A program made the position numbers and the translations under genes. The notes under the pieces were generated by a model that saw only the letters and a list, made by a program, of their open reading frames with translations, ran no database searches and was not told the origin of the DNA. Below are positions 27,096-36,540 of a DNA stretch of 39,798 nt, piece after piece. The DNA is from Nitrosomonadales bacterium (GTDB lineage: Bacteria; Pseudomonadota; Gammaproteobacteria; Burkholderiales; Gallionellaceae). The DNA lies in contig JAHFQY010000020.1 of assembly GCA_023259065.1 (NCBI GenBank), positions 1,517 through 41,314 of the forward strand, in the 5' to 3' direction. How positions within the stretch are numbered: the stretch's first letter is position 1; the number at the start of each line of letters is the position of its first letter.

Positions 27096-29276
27096 TCACC
27101 GGTCGGTATCGTTTTTGAACGGCTGCCAGCGCTTCAGCAACAGTGCATTGCTGACCACTGAGACAGAACTCAGCGCCATGGCTGTGCCGGCAATCACCGG
27201 GTTGAGCATGCCAAACATGGCAAGCGGAATCCCCAGCACGTTATAGCCAAAGGCAAAGAACAGGTTCTGGCGGATTTTGCTCAGTGCGGCGCGCGACAGG
27301 TCTATTGCATTCACCACGCTCATCAGGTCATTGCGCATCAAGGTAATGTCGGCTGCCTCGATGGCAATGTCGCTGCCGCTCTTCATGGCAAAGCTCACAT
27401 CGGCTGCAGCCAGTGCGGGCGCGTCGTTGATGCCATCGCCCACCATGCCCACCAGTTTTCCTTCTTTCTTGTAGGCCTGCACATGCTCTGCCTTGTCTTG
27501 CGGCAGCACTTCGGCGCGGAACTCGCGTATGCCGGCGGCAGTTGCAATGGCCTGTGCTGTCGCCGTGTTGTCGCCGCTCAGCATGACCACGCGTATGCCC
27601 ATGTTGTGCAGCCGCTCCACTGCGGCACGGCTACTTGCTCGAAGGGTGTCGGCAAAGGCGATGGTGCCTAGTAGTGTGTTGTTTTTAGCGATGGCGATGA
27701 CGCTCTTGCCTTGCTGCTGCAGTGATTGAATTTGGGCTTCATCCAGTGCTATGCCAGATTGGGTAATAAAGGCGGGCGAGCCCAGCAAATAGGTTGCGCC
27801 CTTCATATTTGCGCTCAGGCCACTGCCGGAGAGCTCGTTATAGCTGTCGGTGGCGGAGAGCTGCGCCTGTTTCGTTTGCGCGTACTCCAGCAGGGCGCGC
27901 GACAGCGGGTGAGTGGAGTGCTGCGCCAGGCTGGCGGCGATATTCAACAGTTCTTCATCATTGCTTCCCGCAGCAGGAAGCAGGTTGGTGATGGCAGGCT
28001 TGCCCTCGGTCAGCGTGCCGGTCTTGTCCACGATGAGGATGCCCAGCTTGTGCGCTTGTTCCAGCGCTGTGGCATCTTTTACCAGGATGCCGGCATGCGC
28101 CGCGCGGCCGGTGGCGACCACCACGGCGGTGGGGGTTGCCAGTCCGAGTGCGCAGGGGCAGGCGATAACCAGCACGGAGACGGCATTGATCAGTGCAGTG
28201 GCAAAACCTGAGCCCAGCCAAAACCATATGGCGAAAGTGAGAACGGCCAGCACCAGCACCACGGGCACAAAGATGGCAGAGATCTGGTCGGCGAGTTTTT
28301 GTATTGGCGCCTTGGAGCCCTGCGCCTGCTCGACCAGGCGAATAATGGCAGCGAGCTGGGTGCGCGAACCCACGGCCACTGCGCTGCAACGCAGCACGCC
28401 GGACTGGTTGACGGTGGCGGCGTAAATGCTATCGCCAGCCTGCTTGGCTTGCGGCAGGCTTTCGCCGGTGAGCATGGCTTCATCCACGCTGGATGCGCCT
28501 TCCAGCACTTTGCCATCCACGGGTATGCTCTCGCCGGGGCGCACGATGAAGACTTCTTCGGGGCGCAGCTGGTTTACCGAGACATCGATAACGGCGCCAT
28601 TGCGCTCGACATGGGCCTGCTTGGGCTGCAGATTGATCAGGGCTTCCAGTGCTGCCGAGGCCTTGCCCTTGGCGCGCGCTTCCAGCAGCTTGCCCATCAG
28701 CACCAGCGTGATCAGCATGGCGCTGGCCTCGAAATACACGGGTTGATCGAGCTTGAGCAAGATTACTGCACAACTCATGAAATAAGCCGCACTGGTGCCC
28801 AGCGCCACCAGCACGTCCATATTGCTGCCGCCGCTTTTCAGCGCGCTCCAGGCGCCATGGTAGAAGCGGCTGCCCGCCCAGAATTGCACAGGAGTCGCCA
28901 GCAGCCACTGCAGCCACAGCGGCAACATGGCGTGTATGCCCAGCATCATCAGCACCATTTCCACAAACAGCGGCATGGTCAGGGCAACTGCGATAAAGAA
29001 TTGCGTGAGTTCCTGGCGATAGATTTTCTGGCGCGCCTCTTTCTCCAGCGCGAAATCGCGCATGGGGTGACCATCAAAGCCGGTGCTGCGTACTGCCTCG
29101 ATCAAAGCCGGGATGTCGATGCGCTCGGGGTTGAAGGTGATGCTGGCTTTCTCGGTGGCGATATTCACCACGGCGTTGACATCGGGCAACTGGTTCAACG
29201 CCTTTTCCAGGCGTGAGGAACAGGATGCGCAGTGCATGCCGGTAATCTGCAGTTCGGCGTGTTGATTGGTAGTCAT
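27096..29276 (-). CDS. copA: Copper-exporting P1B-type ATPase
   Basis: This 726-aa cation pump exports Cu+ (or Ag+) from the cytoplasm. It has one N-terminal heavy-metal domain with GMHCASC (13-19), then membrane helices, the actuator TGES (270-273), the CPC metal site in [15 protein letters not shown] (373-375), the phosphorylation site DKTGTLTEG (D417), the HP motif in THPLSRAL, and [15 protein letters not shown]. Near the C-terminus are the Cu+ signatures FGYNVLGIP (YN) and [12 protein letters not shown] (MxSS). The length is normal for a single-HMA CopA. It is divergent from a cation diffusion facilitator gene (174 bp between), making a small metal-efflux locus. No CueR/CopY-type operator was recognised. 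Confidence 0.95.
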   Translation of the reverse strand: MTTNQHAELQITGMHCASCSSRLEKALNQLPDVNAVVNIATEKASITFNPERIDIPALIEAVRSTGFDGHPMRDFALEKEARQKIYRQELTQFFIAVALTMPLFVEMVLMMLGIHAMLPLWLQWLLATPVQFWAGSRFYHGAWSALKSGGSNMDVLVALGTSAAYFMSCAVILLKLDQPVYFEASAMLITLVLMGKLLEARAKGKASAALEALINLQPKQAHVERNGAVIDVSVNQLRPEEVFIVRPGESIPVDGKVLEGASSVDEAMLTGESLPQAKQAGDSIYAATVNQSGVLRCSAVAVGSRTQLAAIIRLVEQAQGSKAPIQKLADQISAIFVPVVLVLAVLTFAIWFWLGSGFATALINAVSVLVIACPCALGLATPTAVVVATGRAAHAGILVKDATALEQAHKLGILIVDKTGTLTEGKPAITNLLPAAGSNDEELLNIAASLAQHSTHPLSRALLEYAQTKQAQLSATDSYNELSGSGLSANMKGATYLLGSPAFITQSGIALDEAQIQSLQQQGKSVIAIAKNNTLLGTIAFADTLRASSRAAVERLHNMGIRVVMLSGDNTATAQAIATAAGIREFRAEVLPQDKAEHVQAYKKEGKLVGMVGDGINDAPALAAADVSFAMKSGSDIAIEAADITLMRNDLMSVVNAIDLSRAALSKIRQNLFFAFGYNVLGIPLAMFGMLNPVIAGTAMALSSVSVVSNALLLKRWQPFKNDTDR

Positions 29277-29450
29277 GATTTTGGCTGGCTCGGTAGCTAA
29301 AGACAGTGCTGCGGTATAGGGTATCCAGGGCGTATCGTGCGCAATTCTACGTCTTTTTGATGGCCATGGTCTCGACTAGTTCTGCTTTGCTGGCCCATAT
29401 TAGTTTTGTCGAATATTATGGCGCAACTTTGGCAATTGGAACTTTAACGC

Positions 29451-30374
29451 ATGAGCGCACACCATCACCCTACGCATGACCACGATCACGGCACACTCGA
29501 CCCCACCAGCAAGGCATTTGCCGTAGGTGTGACGCTCAACCTTGCCTTCGTGGCGATAGAAGTGGTGTTTGGTTTGCGCGCCAACTCCCTGTCCTTGCTG
29601 GCAGATGCCGGGCACAACTTCAGCGACGTGATCGGGCTGCTGGTGGCATGGTGGGCGATGGCCATGGCCAAGCGTGCACCGTCCGAGCAGTTTACCTACG
29701 GTTTGCGCAGCTCCACCATCCTCGCCGCGCTCGCCAATGCCATGCTGCTGCTGATTGCGGTGGGCGGCATTGTGTGGGAAGCGCTGCACCGCTTCTACGA
29801 ACCCTCAGCAGTCAGTGAAATCACCATGATCTGGGTGGCTGCGGTGGGCGTGGTGATCAACGTGACAACCGCGCTGATGCTGATGCACGGGCGGGAACAC
29901 GATATCAACCTGCACGGCGCATTCCTGCACATGGTGGCGGATGCGCTGGTATCGGTGGGTGTGGTGCTGGCCGGTATAGGGATGATGTGGACCGGGTGGC
30001 TGTGGCTGGACCCAGCCATCAGCGTAGTGATCGGTGTGGTGATCTTTGCGGGAACCTGGAGCTTGCTGAAAGCGTCGTTGCGACTGTCTTTGCATGCCGT
30101 ACCGGACGGGATTGAAACGAAAGCGGTGATGGAGTATCTGCAAGGCTTGCCGCAGGTGGAAGAGGTGCATGACCTGCATATCTGGGGCATGAGCACTACC
30201 GAGGTTGCCCTGACTGCACATCTGGTTACGCCACAGGGCCATCCTGGCGATGCTTTTTTGCATCATCTGGCGGAGCAGCTGCATGAACGTTTTGATGTTG
30301 ATCATGCAACATTTCAGATCGAGCTGGGTGATGAGGGCATTTCATGCCGGCTTGCGCCGCATGATGTGGTGTAA
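29451..30374 (+). CDS. Cation diffusion facilitator (CzcD/ZitB-like)
   Basis: This 307-aa proton-driven exporter of Zn2+ or related cations lies in the inner membrane. The N-terminus is His-rich (HHHPTHDHDH), then six membrane helices follow. The HxxxD metal sites are HNFSD (H55, D59) in TM2 and HMVAD (about residue 161) in TM5. The cytoplasmic C-terminal domain contains VEEVHDLHIWGMSTTEVALTAHL, typical of CzcD. It is divergent from copA. Metal specificity (Zn, Cd, Co) cannot be fixed by eye. Confidence 0.94.
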   Translation: MSAHHHPTHDHDHGTLDPTSKAFAVGVTLNLAFVAIEVVFGLRANSLSLLADAGHNFSDVIGLLVAWWAMAMAKRAPSEQFTYGLRSSTILAALANAMLLLIAVGGIVWEALHRFYEPSAVSEITMIWVAAVGVVINVTTALMLMHGREHDINLHGAFLHMVADALVSVGVVLAGIGMMWTGWLWLDPAISVVIGVVIFAGTWSLLKASLRLSLHAVPDGIETKAVMEYLQGLPQVEEVHDLHIWGMSTTEVALTAHLVTPQGHPGDAFLHHLAEQLHERFDVDHATFQIELGDEGISCRLAPHDVV

Positions 30375-30389
30375 ATTGCGGGGAAAATT

Positions 30390-30412
30390 CGGCACGCTCT
30401 AAATACGTGCCA
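30390..30412. terminator. Weak hairpin between convergent cation exporter and haem protein genes
   Basis: GGCACG (30391-30396) pairs with CGTGCC (30406-30411) over a 9-nt loop. There is no proper T run on the plus strand and only a short T-rich stretch on the minus strand, so the terminator call is tentative. Confidence 0.35.
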
Positions 30413-30428
30413 AACTGTTTGGGCTGGG

Positions 30429-31001
30429 TTAAAGCGCGCGCTTGATGCTGATTGCGCCGCGTATCTGGCCAGGCGTGTAGCCGATAGCCTTGTCGTTCGG
30501 ATATTCTTCATTCAGGCGGGTTCTGACGTTGGTAGAAATCTGATCAGCCGTGCCGTGGCATGCAACACAAGCCTGTTGCAGCGCAATCGCCTTCATATAG
30601 CGGAAGGAGCTGCCTGCAGGCTCTTTCACCACTTCGACAAATTCCATGTTGTCCGGTTTTTCGCCTTTGGCTACGCGCGCTTCAAAATCCTGCAGCACTT
30701 TCTGTTCCCATGCATCGGCTGTGCCCAGCATGGGGTTGCGCACCTTGAGCGAGACGCGGGTCATTCTTACGCCGTTCTTGCGCGAGGCTTCACCTGCCAT
30801 ACTGGGGGCGATGTCCTTGCAGACTGTAATCGCGGACTCCGGGCCGCCTTCAGATACGGCTTTTTTGTTTTCTTCGGCCAGTTTCTTCATGAAGGGCATC
30901 GCCATGGCGCGGCTTTCATCCTGCATGATGGCTATGCTGTCAGCCAAGGCCGGGGCAGCAAAAAAAGCCGCCAAAATGAGGAAAAATGAGGATTTTTTCA
31001 T
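30429..31001 (-). CDS. Periplasmic haem-binding protein (DUF3365/Tll0287-like)
   Basis: This 190-aa protein has a signal peptide (cleavage after ALA, about residue 20) and a single c-type haem site CVACHG (C145, C148, H149). The stretch after the haem (GYTPGQIRGAISIKRAL) and the CKDIAPSMAGEASRKNGVRMTRVSLKVRNP block are typical of the Tll0287/DUF3365 family, which is thought to sense redox state or gas ligands. Here it is not fused to a kinase or cyclase, so it may be a soluble sensor or small electron carrier. The DUF2892 gene lies upstream on the same strand, separated by a terminator-like hairpin at 31038-31069. Confidence 0.9.
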   Translation of the reverse strand: MKKSSFFLILAAFFAAPALADSIAIMQDESRAMAMPFMKKLAEENKKAVSEGGPESAITVCKDIAPSMAGEASRKNGVRMTRVSLKVRNPMLGTADAWEQKVLQDFEARVAKGEKPDNMEFVEVVKEPAGSSFRYMKAIALQQACVACHGTADQISTNVRTRLNEEYPNDKAIGYTPGQIRGAISIKRAL

Positions 31002-31037
31002 ATTTAGTTCTCTCTTTTGTCAGTCAAATCTAAAGAA

Positions 31038-31069
31038 AACGCCCGACGCATAAAAGCTCATCGGGCGTT
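31038..31069 (-). terminator. Terminator after the DUF2892 gene
   Basis: AACGCCCGA and TCGGGCGTT (31038-31046 and 31061-31069) form a 9-bp stem with a 14-nt loop. On the minus strand it is followed by TTTTCTTT. It lies 20 bp after the DUF2892 stop and before the haem protein gene. Confidence 0.7.
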
Positions 31070-31088
31070 GCGCTTGAACCTGCATGAT

Positions 31089-31283
31089 TTATTTCTTGTC
31101 CATCGGGCAAGTGTTCATACCCAGCAAGCTGTAGGCCGGGCAAAACTTGAAGATGCCGGTCAGCAGGGGAACGACGCCGATATAGCCCCATACGCCTACT
31201 GTGTGGGTTGCTGCCAGGGCGATCAAAGCAATGCCTACTACAATACGCAAGATCCTGTCGATACCGCCTACGTTCAATTTCAT
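31089..31283 (-). CDS. DUF2892 small inner-membrane protein
   Basis: This 64-aa protein, from the ATG at 31283 with GGAG six bases upstream, belongs to the DUF2892 (YgaP-like transmembrane) family. It starts with the typical MKLNVGGIDRILRIVVGIALI. A second hydrophobic segment (VVPLLTGIFKFCPAYSLLG) and two Cys (in KFCPAYS and NTCPMDKK) follow, the latter pair being a family hallmark. The function is unknown; relatives are often linked to sulfur or rhodanese proteins. The promoter has a perfect CRP-type site, described separately. Confidence 0.9.
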   Translation of the reverse strand: MKLNVGGIDRILRIVVGIALIALAATHTVGVWGYIGVVPLLTGIFKFCPAYSLLGMNTCPMDKK

Positions 31284-31317
31284 GGTGTGCTCCGATTGAG
31301 TGGTTAATGGAAGCCGC

Positions 31318-31346
31318 ATAATAGATAATTCCCGAGTGAATGTCTG
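31318..31346 (-). promoter_or_regulatory. Predicted promoter of the DUF2892 gene
   Basis: Read on the minus strand: CAGACA (31346-31341), a 17-bp spacer, TATTAT (31323-31318). The poor -35 overlaps the CRP-type site, as expected for an activator-dependent promoter. Confidence 0.5.
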
Positions 31347-31360
31347 TGAGATTAGTCACA
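31345..31360. promoter_or_regulatory. Perfect CRP-type operator (TGTGA-N6-TCACA)
   Basis: TGTGA (31345-31349), six bases, TCACA (31356-31360). Its centre (31352.5) falls about 41.5 bp upstream of the start predicted for the DUF2892 gene (near 31311), which is the class II activator position. It lies about 121 bp upstream of the ppsA start codon on the other strand. Confidence 0.65.
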
Positions 31361-31364
31361 AACA

Positions 31365-31400
31365 GGAAAACTGTTCCGGAATTTGGAAAACTGCGCCGGA
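31365..31400. repeat. Direct repeat of 20-bp period upstream of ppsA
   Basis: GGAAAACTGTTCCGGA (31365-31380) and GGAAAACTGCGCCGGA (31385-31400) differ at two positions and begin 20 bp apart. This is about two helical turns, so a protein dimer could bind on one DNA face. No known regulator is assigned. Confidence 0.7.
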
Positions 31401-31473
31401 ATGCAGGATATTGTAGTGGCGATGGCATGGCTAGTTGTCCTATCATGTGCGTAGTGGATTAGCGGAGATTTCG

Positions 31474-33849
31474 ATGGAAAAGCAGCAATATATTGCCTGG
31501 TTTGAGACTTTGCGCATGAGCGACGTGGCCAGTGTTGGCGGCAAGAATGCCTCGCTGGGCGAAATGATCAGCCAGCTTGCGCACCTCGGCGTGCGCGTTC
31601 CCGGCGGTTTTGCCACGACAGCCGTTGCCTATCGCGATTTTCTGGCACAGGGTGGCCTGGACAAGCGTATCCAGACCATGCTCGACGCCCTGGATACGGA
31701 AGATGTCACCGCGCTGGCGCTGGCAGGCAAGCAGATACGCCAGTGGGTCATGCAAACCCCGATTCAGCCGCAGCTCGAACAGGAAATACGCCTTGCCTGC
31801 GAACGCATGACGCAGGAAGTGGGCAGCGATATTTCGCTGGCCGTGCGCTCCTCCGCCACGGCGGAAGATTTGCCCGATGCCTCGTTCGCCGGGCAACAGG
31901 AAACCTTCCTCAATATTCACGGTGCGGACAATGTGCTCATCGCCATCAAGGAGGTGTTTGCCTCCCTCTACAATGACCGCGCCATTTCCTACCGCGTGCA
32001 TCAGGGTTTTGCTCATCACGATGTGGCCTTGTCGGCAGGCGTGCAGCGCATGGTGCGCAGCGACATCGGTGCCAGCGGCGTGCTGTTTACCCTGGATACG
32101 GAATCCGGCTTTGATCAGGTGGTGCTGATCACCTCGGCTTATGGCCTGGGCGAAATGGTGGTGCAGGGCGCGGTAAATCCGGATGAATTCTATGTTTACA
32201 AACCGGCTTTGCAGAGTGGCAAGCGCGCGGTAATCCGCCGCAATCTGGGCAGCAAGGCCAACAAGATGGTGTTCACGGACCAGCGCGCAGCGGGGCGCTC
32301 GGTGCGCATTATCGAAGTGCCGGAGGTGGAACGCCGGCGTTTTTCCATTAACGATGTGGAAGCAGAGGAGCTGGCGCGCTACGCGCTGATTATCGAGAAA
32401 CACTATGGCCGCCCCATGGATATCGAATGGGGCAAGGATGGCGCGGACGGCAAGCTCTACATCCTTCAGGCGCGTCCGGAGACGGTGCAGTCGCGCGGGG
32501 TGGACGCGCTCAAGCGTTATCGCATGAAGCAACATGGCAAGTTGCTGGTAAGCGGGCGTGCCATCGGCCAGCGCATCGGCAGCGGCAAAGTGTGCCTGGT
32601 GGTCGATGCCAGCGAAATGGCCAGGGTGCAAGCCGGTGATGTGCTGGTAACCGACATGACCGATCCCGATTGGGAGCCGGTGATGAAGCTTGCCTCGGCG
32701 ATCGTCACCAATCGTGGCGGGCGCACCTGCCATGCCGCAATTATTGCGCGCGAGCTGGGCATACCGGCGGTGGTGGGGTGCGGAAACGCGACGGAACTGC
32801 TGCAGCATGGCGACGAGGTTACCGTGTCCTGCTCGGATGGCGATGAGGGCAAGGTCTACCAGGGCTTGCTGGATTTCGAGGTGCTCGATGTCAGCATGGA
32901 TAAATTGCCGGCGCCGCCGGTCAAGGTAAGCATGAACGTGGCCAACCCGGAGCTGGCTTTCCAGTTCAGCCGTTTGCCGAATTTTGGCGTGGGCTTGGCG
33001 CGCCTGGAGTTTGTGATTGCGCGCATGATAGGCTTGCACCCCAAGGCGGCGATGGCCTATCCCAATGTCCCTGCCGAACTTAAAATACAGATCGAAACGA
33101 AATCAGCGGGCTATGCCACACCCGTGGATTTTTATGTCGACAAGCTGACCGAAGGGGTGGCGACACTGGGTGCGGCTTTCTTCCCCAAGCCTGTCATTGT
33201 GCGCTTCTCCGATTTCAAATCGAACGAGTATTCCAGCCTGATCGGCGGCAAGGAATATGAACCCGTGGAAGAAAATCCGATGATCGGTTTCCGTGGCGCG
33301 TCGCGCTACGCTTCGGAAAATTTCCGCGAATGCTTCGCGCTGGAATGCCGTGCCATGCGCCGCGTGCGCGAGGAGATGGGGCTCACCAATGTGGAGGTGA
33401 TGATACCGTTTGTGCGCACGCTGGAAGAGGCGCGCGGGGTGATTGCCGAGCTGGAAAAAAATGGCTTGAAGCGCGGCGTGAATGGTCTGCGCATCATCAT
33501 GATGTGCGAGATTCCATCCAATGCGTTGCTGGCCGAACAGTTCCTGGAGTACTTCGACGGCTTCTCCATTGGCTCCAATGACCTGACCCAGTTGACCTTG
33601 GGCATAGACCGGGATTCCGGCCTGGTGGCGGAAGGCTTTGATGAACGCAACCCGGCGGTTAAGGCACTACTCAGCATGGCGATACAGTCCTGTCGCAAGA
33701 TGGGCAAGTATGTGGGCATCTGCGGACAAGGACCTTCCGATCATCCGGATCTGGCGCAGTGGCTGGTCGAGCAGAAGATCGAGGCCATATCGCTCACGCC
33801 GGACACCGTGGTGGAAACTTGGTTGTATCTGGTGGAGCAAGGCAAATAG
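31474..33849 (+). CDS. ppsA: Phosphoenolpyruvate synthase
   Basis: This 791-aa enzyme converts pyruvate and ATP to phosphoenolpyruvate, AMP and phosphate for gluconeogenesis. The ATG at 31474 has GGAG at 31464-31467. Parts in order: ATP-binding domain ([15 protein letters not shown] near the N-terminus and [25 protein letters not shown]), the swivelling phosphohistidine domain with catalytic His420 in [15 protein letters not shown], and the PEP/pyruvate barrel with [30 protein letters not shown] and the conserved Cys750 in [12 protein letters not shown]. The length matches the E. coli enzyme. No ppsR regulator gene (DUF299) lies beside it. Upstream are a CRP-type site and a 20-bp direct repeat. 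Confidence 0.97.
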   Translation: MEKQQYIAWFETLRMSDVASVGGKNASLGEMISQLAHLGVRVPGGFATTAVAYRDFLAQGGLDKRIQTMLDALDTEDVTALALAGKQIRQWVMQTPIQPQLEQEIRLACERMTQEVGSDISLAVRSSATAEDLPDASFAGQQETFLNIHGADNVLIAIKEVFASLYNDRAISYRVHQGFAHHDVALSAGVQRMVRSDIGASGVLFTLDTESGFDQVVLITSAYGLGEMVVQGAVNPDEFYVYKPALQSGKRAVIRRNLGSKANKMVFTDQRAAGRSVRIIEVPEVERRRFSINDVEAEELARYALIIEKHYGRPMDIEWGKDGADGKLYILQARPETVQSRGVDALKRYRMKQHGKLLVSGRAIGQRIGSGKVCLVVDASEMARVQAGDVLVTDMTDPDWEPVMKLASAIVTNRGGRTCHAAIIARELGIPAVVGCGNATELLQHGDEVTVSCSDGDEGKVYQGLLDFEVLDVSMDKLPAPPVKVSMNVANPELAFQFSRLPNFGVGLARLEFVIARMIGLHPKAAMAYPNVPAELKIQIETKSAGYATPVDFYVDKLTEGVATLGAAFFPKPVIVRFSDFKSNEYSSLIGGKEYEPVEENPMIGFRGASRYASENFRECFALECRAMRRVREEMGLTNVEVMIPFVRTLEEARGVIAELEKNGLKRGVNGLRIIMMCEIPSNALLAEQFLEYFDGFSIGSNDLTQLTLGIDRDSGLVAEGFDERNPAVKALLSMAIQSCRKMGKYVGICGQGPSDHPDLAQWLVEQKIEAISLTPDTVVETWLYLVEQGK

Positions 33850-33914
33850 ACGCTCGCCGGCAAGACACCAGGCCTGGGCTGGCTGGCGCTCCACTGTTAT
33901 ATTGATCACCCCCT

Positions 33915-35330
33915 ATGCGTCAAAAAATAACCACTATCAGAACCTGCTTTGCCTTGTTGCTGACCTGGCTGGGGGGCGCAGCGTTGCTGTGGCCGGCACA
34001 CACGCTGGCGAATGACCCCTTCAACACTGAAGCTGAGATTACCCGCAGCCATCTGGATATTGCCGGCGATGATGTTCGCTGTGGCCGTGAAAAAATCCAA
34101 ACGCCGCTGACACTGGCCGATGTGGTCGATCTGGCCTTGTGCAACAATCCGCAAACCCGCGTCCTTTGGGCCGCAGCGCGGGCACAGGCGGCACAAATGG
34201 GCGTCAGCAGCGCCGCGTATTTGCCCACCTTGTCGGCGCAGGCAAGCGTGGCGCGCAATTTTTCAGCCACGGGAGATTTGCCGCTGGAAGGCGTTACCAG
34301 CAAAAGCGCCAGCCTGTCTGCCAGCTATTTGTTATACGATTTTGGCGGACGTTCTGCGGCCCTGGAGAACGCGAAACAACTGCTGATAGCGGTGAATGCA
34401 ACGCGGGACGCGACACTGCAAAATAACTATCTTGGCGCGGTGCAAGGCTATTATGCTTTGTTGTCGGCGCGCGCCAGCGTGCTGTCGTATCAGGCGGCTG
34501 AAGCCTCGGCGCAGGAAAGCCTGGCGGCTGCGCAAGCGCGCTATCAGGCGGGGGTGGCGACGCCGGTGGACAAGCTGCAGGCACAAACCACCTTGTCGCA
34601 AGCCAAGTTCAATCGCATTAACGCCGAGGGTAATGAGCGCAATGCCCAGGGCACGCTGGCGAACCTCATGGGCTTTGATGCAACGCAGGCTTACACCCTG
34701 CAGGAGGTGTCGGAGGCAACACCCGATCCGGTTATTGAGCAGGATATAGGCAGGCTGATTGCGGGTGCGCGCCAGAGGCGCCCTGATCTGGCTGCTGCCG
34801 AGTCACAGATCAAGGCGGCGGAGGCGCAACTGGACGCGACCCGTGCGACGGGGCGGCCTAGCATCACCCTGGGGGCGGTGGCAGGGGTGACGAGCGTGAC
34901 GGATACTCCCAACAGCCGTAATGGCAGCATAGGCATCACGCTGAGTGTGCCGCTGTTCAGCGGTTTCAAGACAACTTATCAGTCACGTGCCGCCGAGGCG
35001 CAATTGGAAGGCAAGGTGGCCGAGCGTGATCGTCTTGCCAACCAGATCGCGCTGGATGTGTGGAAAGCCTATCAGGGGCTGCTGTCCAACAGCCAGGCAC
35101 TGCGCTCGGCCGATGATCTGGTGGCCGCTGCCGAACAATCCGAGAAGATGGTGCTGGGCCGCTACAAGGCGGGCGTGGGGAATATTCTGGATACGCTGAC
35201 CGCGCAGAGCGCGCTGGCCAATGCCCGTCAGCAGCGCGTGAGTGCGCTATATAACTTCCTCTATAGCCGTTTTGCGCTGGCCCAGGCGATAGGCCAGCTT
35301 GATCTTACCCAAACTGAAACCAGGAATTGA
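33915..35330 (+). CDS. TolC-family outer-membrane efflux protein
   Basis: This 471-aa outer-membrane channel of the TolC type has a signal peptide (about 1-32, cleavage after LA/NA). Two OEP repeats of long helices follow, with family patterns such as ALCNNPQTRVLWAAARAQAAQMGVSSAAYLPTLS, ARYQAGVATPVDKLQAQTTLSQAKFN, GARQRRPDLAAAESQIKAAEA and RYKAGVGNILDTLTAQSALANARQ. It is the first gene of an operon with a MacA-like adaptor and MacB-like ABC proteins. The complex would span both membranes to expel drugs, peptides or siderophore-like products. The gap of 65 bp after ppsA holds no clear terminator. Confidence 0.93.
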   Translation: MRQKITTIRTCFALLLTWLGGAALLWPAHTLANDPFNTEAEITRSHLDIAGDDVRCGREKIQTPLTLADVVDLALCNNPQTRVLWAAARAQAAQMGVSSAAYLPTLSAQASVARNFSATGDLPLEGVTSKSASLSASYLLYDFGGRSAALENAKQLLIAVNATRDATLQNNYLGAVQGYYALLSARASVLSYQAAEASAQESLAAAQARYQAGVATPVDKLQAQTTLSQAKFNRINAEGNERNAQGTLANLMGFDATQAYTLQEVSEATPDPVIEQDIGRLIAGARQRRPDLAAAESQIKAAEAQLDATRATGRPSITLGAVAGVTSVTDTPNSRNGSIGITLSVPLFSGFKTTYQSRAAEAQLEGKVAERDRLANQIALDVWKAYQGLLSNSQALRSADDLVAAAEQSEKMVLGRYKAGVGNILDTLTAQSALANARQQRVSALYNFLYSRFALAQAIGQLDLTQTETRN

Positions 35331-35334
35331 CATT

Positions 35335-36540
35335 GTGAAATTGCCCGTTAAAAAGATTTTTCTCATCCTGTTGCCATTGTTGCTCGTCGCGGGTGGGGTG
35401 GCCTGGTGGCTGATGCCGGGCAAGGCGAATACCGAGAATCGCTATGCGACAGCGAATGTGGAGCGCGGCTCGCTGACGCAGACTGTTTCTGCCAATGGCA
35501 CATTGAACCCGGTCAAGCTGGTGAATGTGGGCAGCCAGGTTTCCGGCATCGTGAAGAAGCTGCATGTCGATTTCAATGACCGCGTTACGGCGGGCCAGAT
35601 ATTGCTGGAGCTGGACCCATCTCTGACGCAGGCGCAGTTGCAGCAAAGCCTGGCCAATGTCGCCAATGCCGAAGCACAACTGGAGCTGGCCACGGCAAAC
35701 GAGGCACGCATGCGCGGTTTGTTTGCACAGGAATACGTGACACGCCAGGAGCTGGAGCAGGCGGTACAGGCGCTCAAATCGGCACGAGCACAATTGGCAC
35801 TGGCTCAGGCTCAGGCTGACCGCGACCGCACCAATCGTTCCAACACGGTGATCCGCTCGCCGGTATCGGGTGTGGTGGTGTCGCGCATGGTGGATACCGG
35901 GCAAACCGTGGCGGCGAGTCTGCAAGCTCCAACCCTGTTCACGATTGCGCAAGACTTGAGCAAAATGCAAATTGACACCAGCTATGCCGAAGCGGATGTG
36001 GGGGCGATCCATGTCGATCAAGCTGCCACTTTCCGGGTGGATGCTTTTCCCAATCGCAGCTTTAAGGGTGTCGTGCATCAGGTGCGTCTCAACCCTACTA
36101 CACAGCAGAATGTGGTTACCTATGATGTGGTCGTATCCGTGGATAACCCGGACCAGAAGCTGATGCCGGGCATGACTGCCTATGTGAACATCACTGTTGC
36201 CCAGCGCCAGGATGTGCTGATGCTGCCCAATGCTGCGCTGCGCTTCCGTCCTGCTGATGCATCCAGTCGCACAGGCAAGCCACAGGGTGATGGCAGCAAG
36301 TCACAAGGTGATAACAAGCCCGGCGGTGGACACGGCAGGGATAAGCCCGACGCAGCCCCCATGGGCACAGTGTATGTACTTGAGAACGGACAGCCGAAGC
36401 CGGTTCGCGTTAGCGTGGGTATTACCGACAATCGGTTTACCGAGGTAGTGGGAGGTGAAATCAAGGAGGGTGCTGAACTCATCGTTGAAGATCGCCAGCC
36501 ACCTGCCAAAGCATCTTCTGCAGGCTTGAGGCTGTTCTGA
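35335..36540 (+). CDS. macA: MacA-like periplasmic adaptor of an ABC efflux pump
   Basis: This 401-aa membrane-fusion protein is read from the GTG at 35335, four bases after the tolC-like stop, with AGGA at 35322-35325. An N-terminal membrane anchor (about 7-27) is followed by the lipoyl/barrel-sandwich domain (VGSQVSGIVKKLHVDFNDRVTAGQILLELD), a helical hairpin (about 100-170), the second lipoyl half (VIRSPVSGVVVSRMVDTGQTV) and the beta-barrel and membrane-proximal regions. Near residue 315-345 there is a low-complexity Gly/Ser/Lys/Asp-rich insertion that is not part of the usual MacA core. It couples the MacB-type ABC proteins encoded next to the TolC-type channel. Overlap with the next gene is 1 nt (TGATG). 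Confidence 0.93.
   Translation: MKLPVKKIFLILLPLLLVAGGVAWWLMPGKANTENRYATANVERGSLTQTVSANGTLNPVKLVNVGSQVSGIVKKLHVDFNDRVTAGQILLELDPSLTQAQLQQSLANVANAEAQLELATANEARMRGLFAQEYVTRQELEQAVQALKSARAQLALAQAQADRDRTNRSNTVIRSPVSGVVVSRMVDTGQTVAASLQAPTLFTIAQDLSKMQIDTSYAEADVGAIHVDQAATFRVDAFPNRSFKGVVHQVRLNPTTQQNVVTYDVVVSVDNPDQKLMPGMTAYVNITVAQRQDVLMLPNAALRFRPADASSRTGKPQGDGSKSQGDNKPGGGHGRDKPDAAPMGTVYVLENGQPKPVRVSVGITDNRFTEVVGGEIKEGAELIVEDRQPPAKASSAGLRLF

Noticed and set aside
29277-29450. A search for a CueR-type or other metal-responsive operator between copA and the cation exporter
   Set aside because: No convincing dyad with the extended spacer of MerR-family promoters was found.
31423-31439. A sigma-54-like sequence (TGGCATGG then TTGTC) upstream of ppsA
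   Set aside because: The spacing between the GG and the GC-like element is one base off, and the -12 lacks the required GC.
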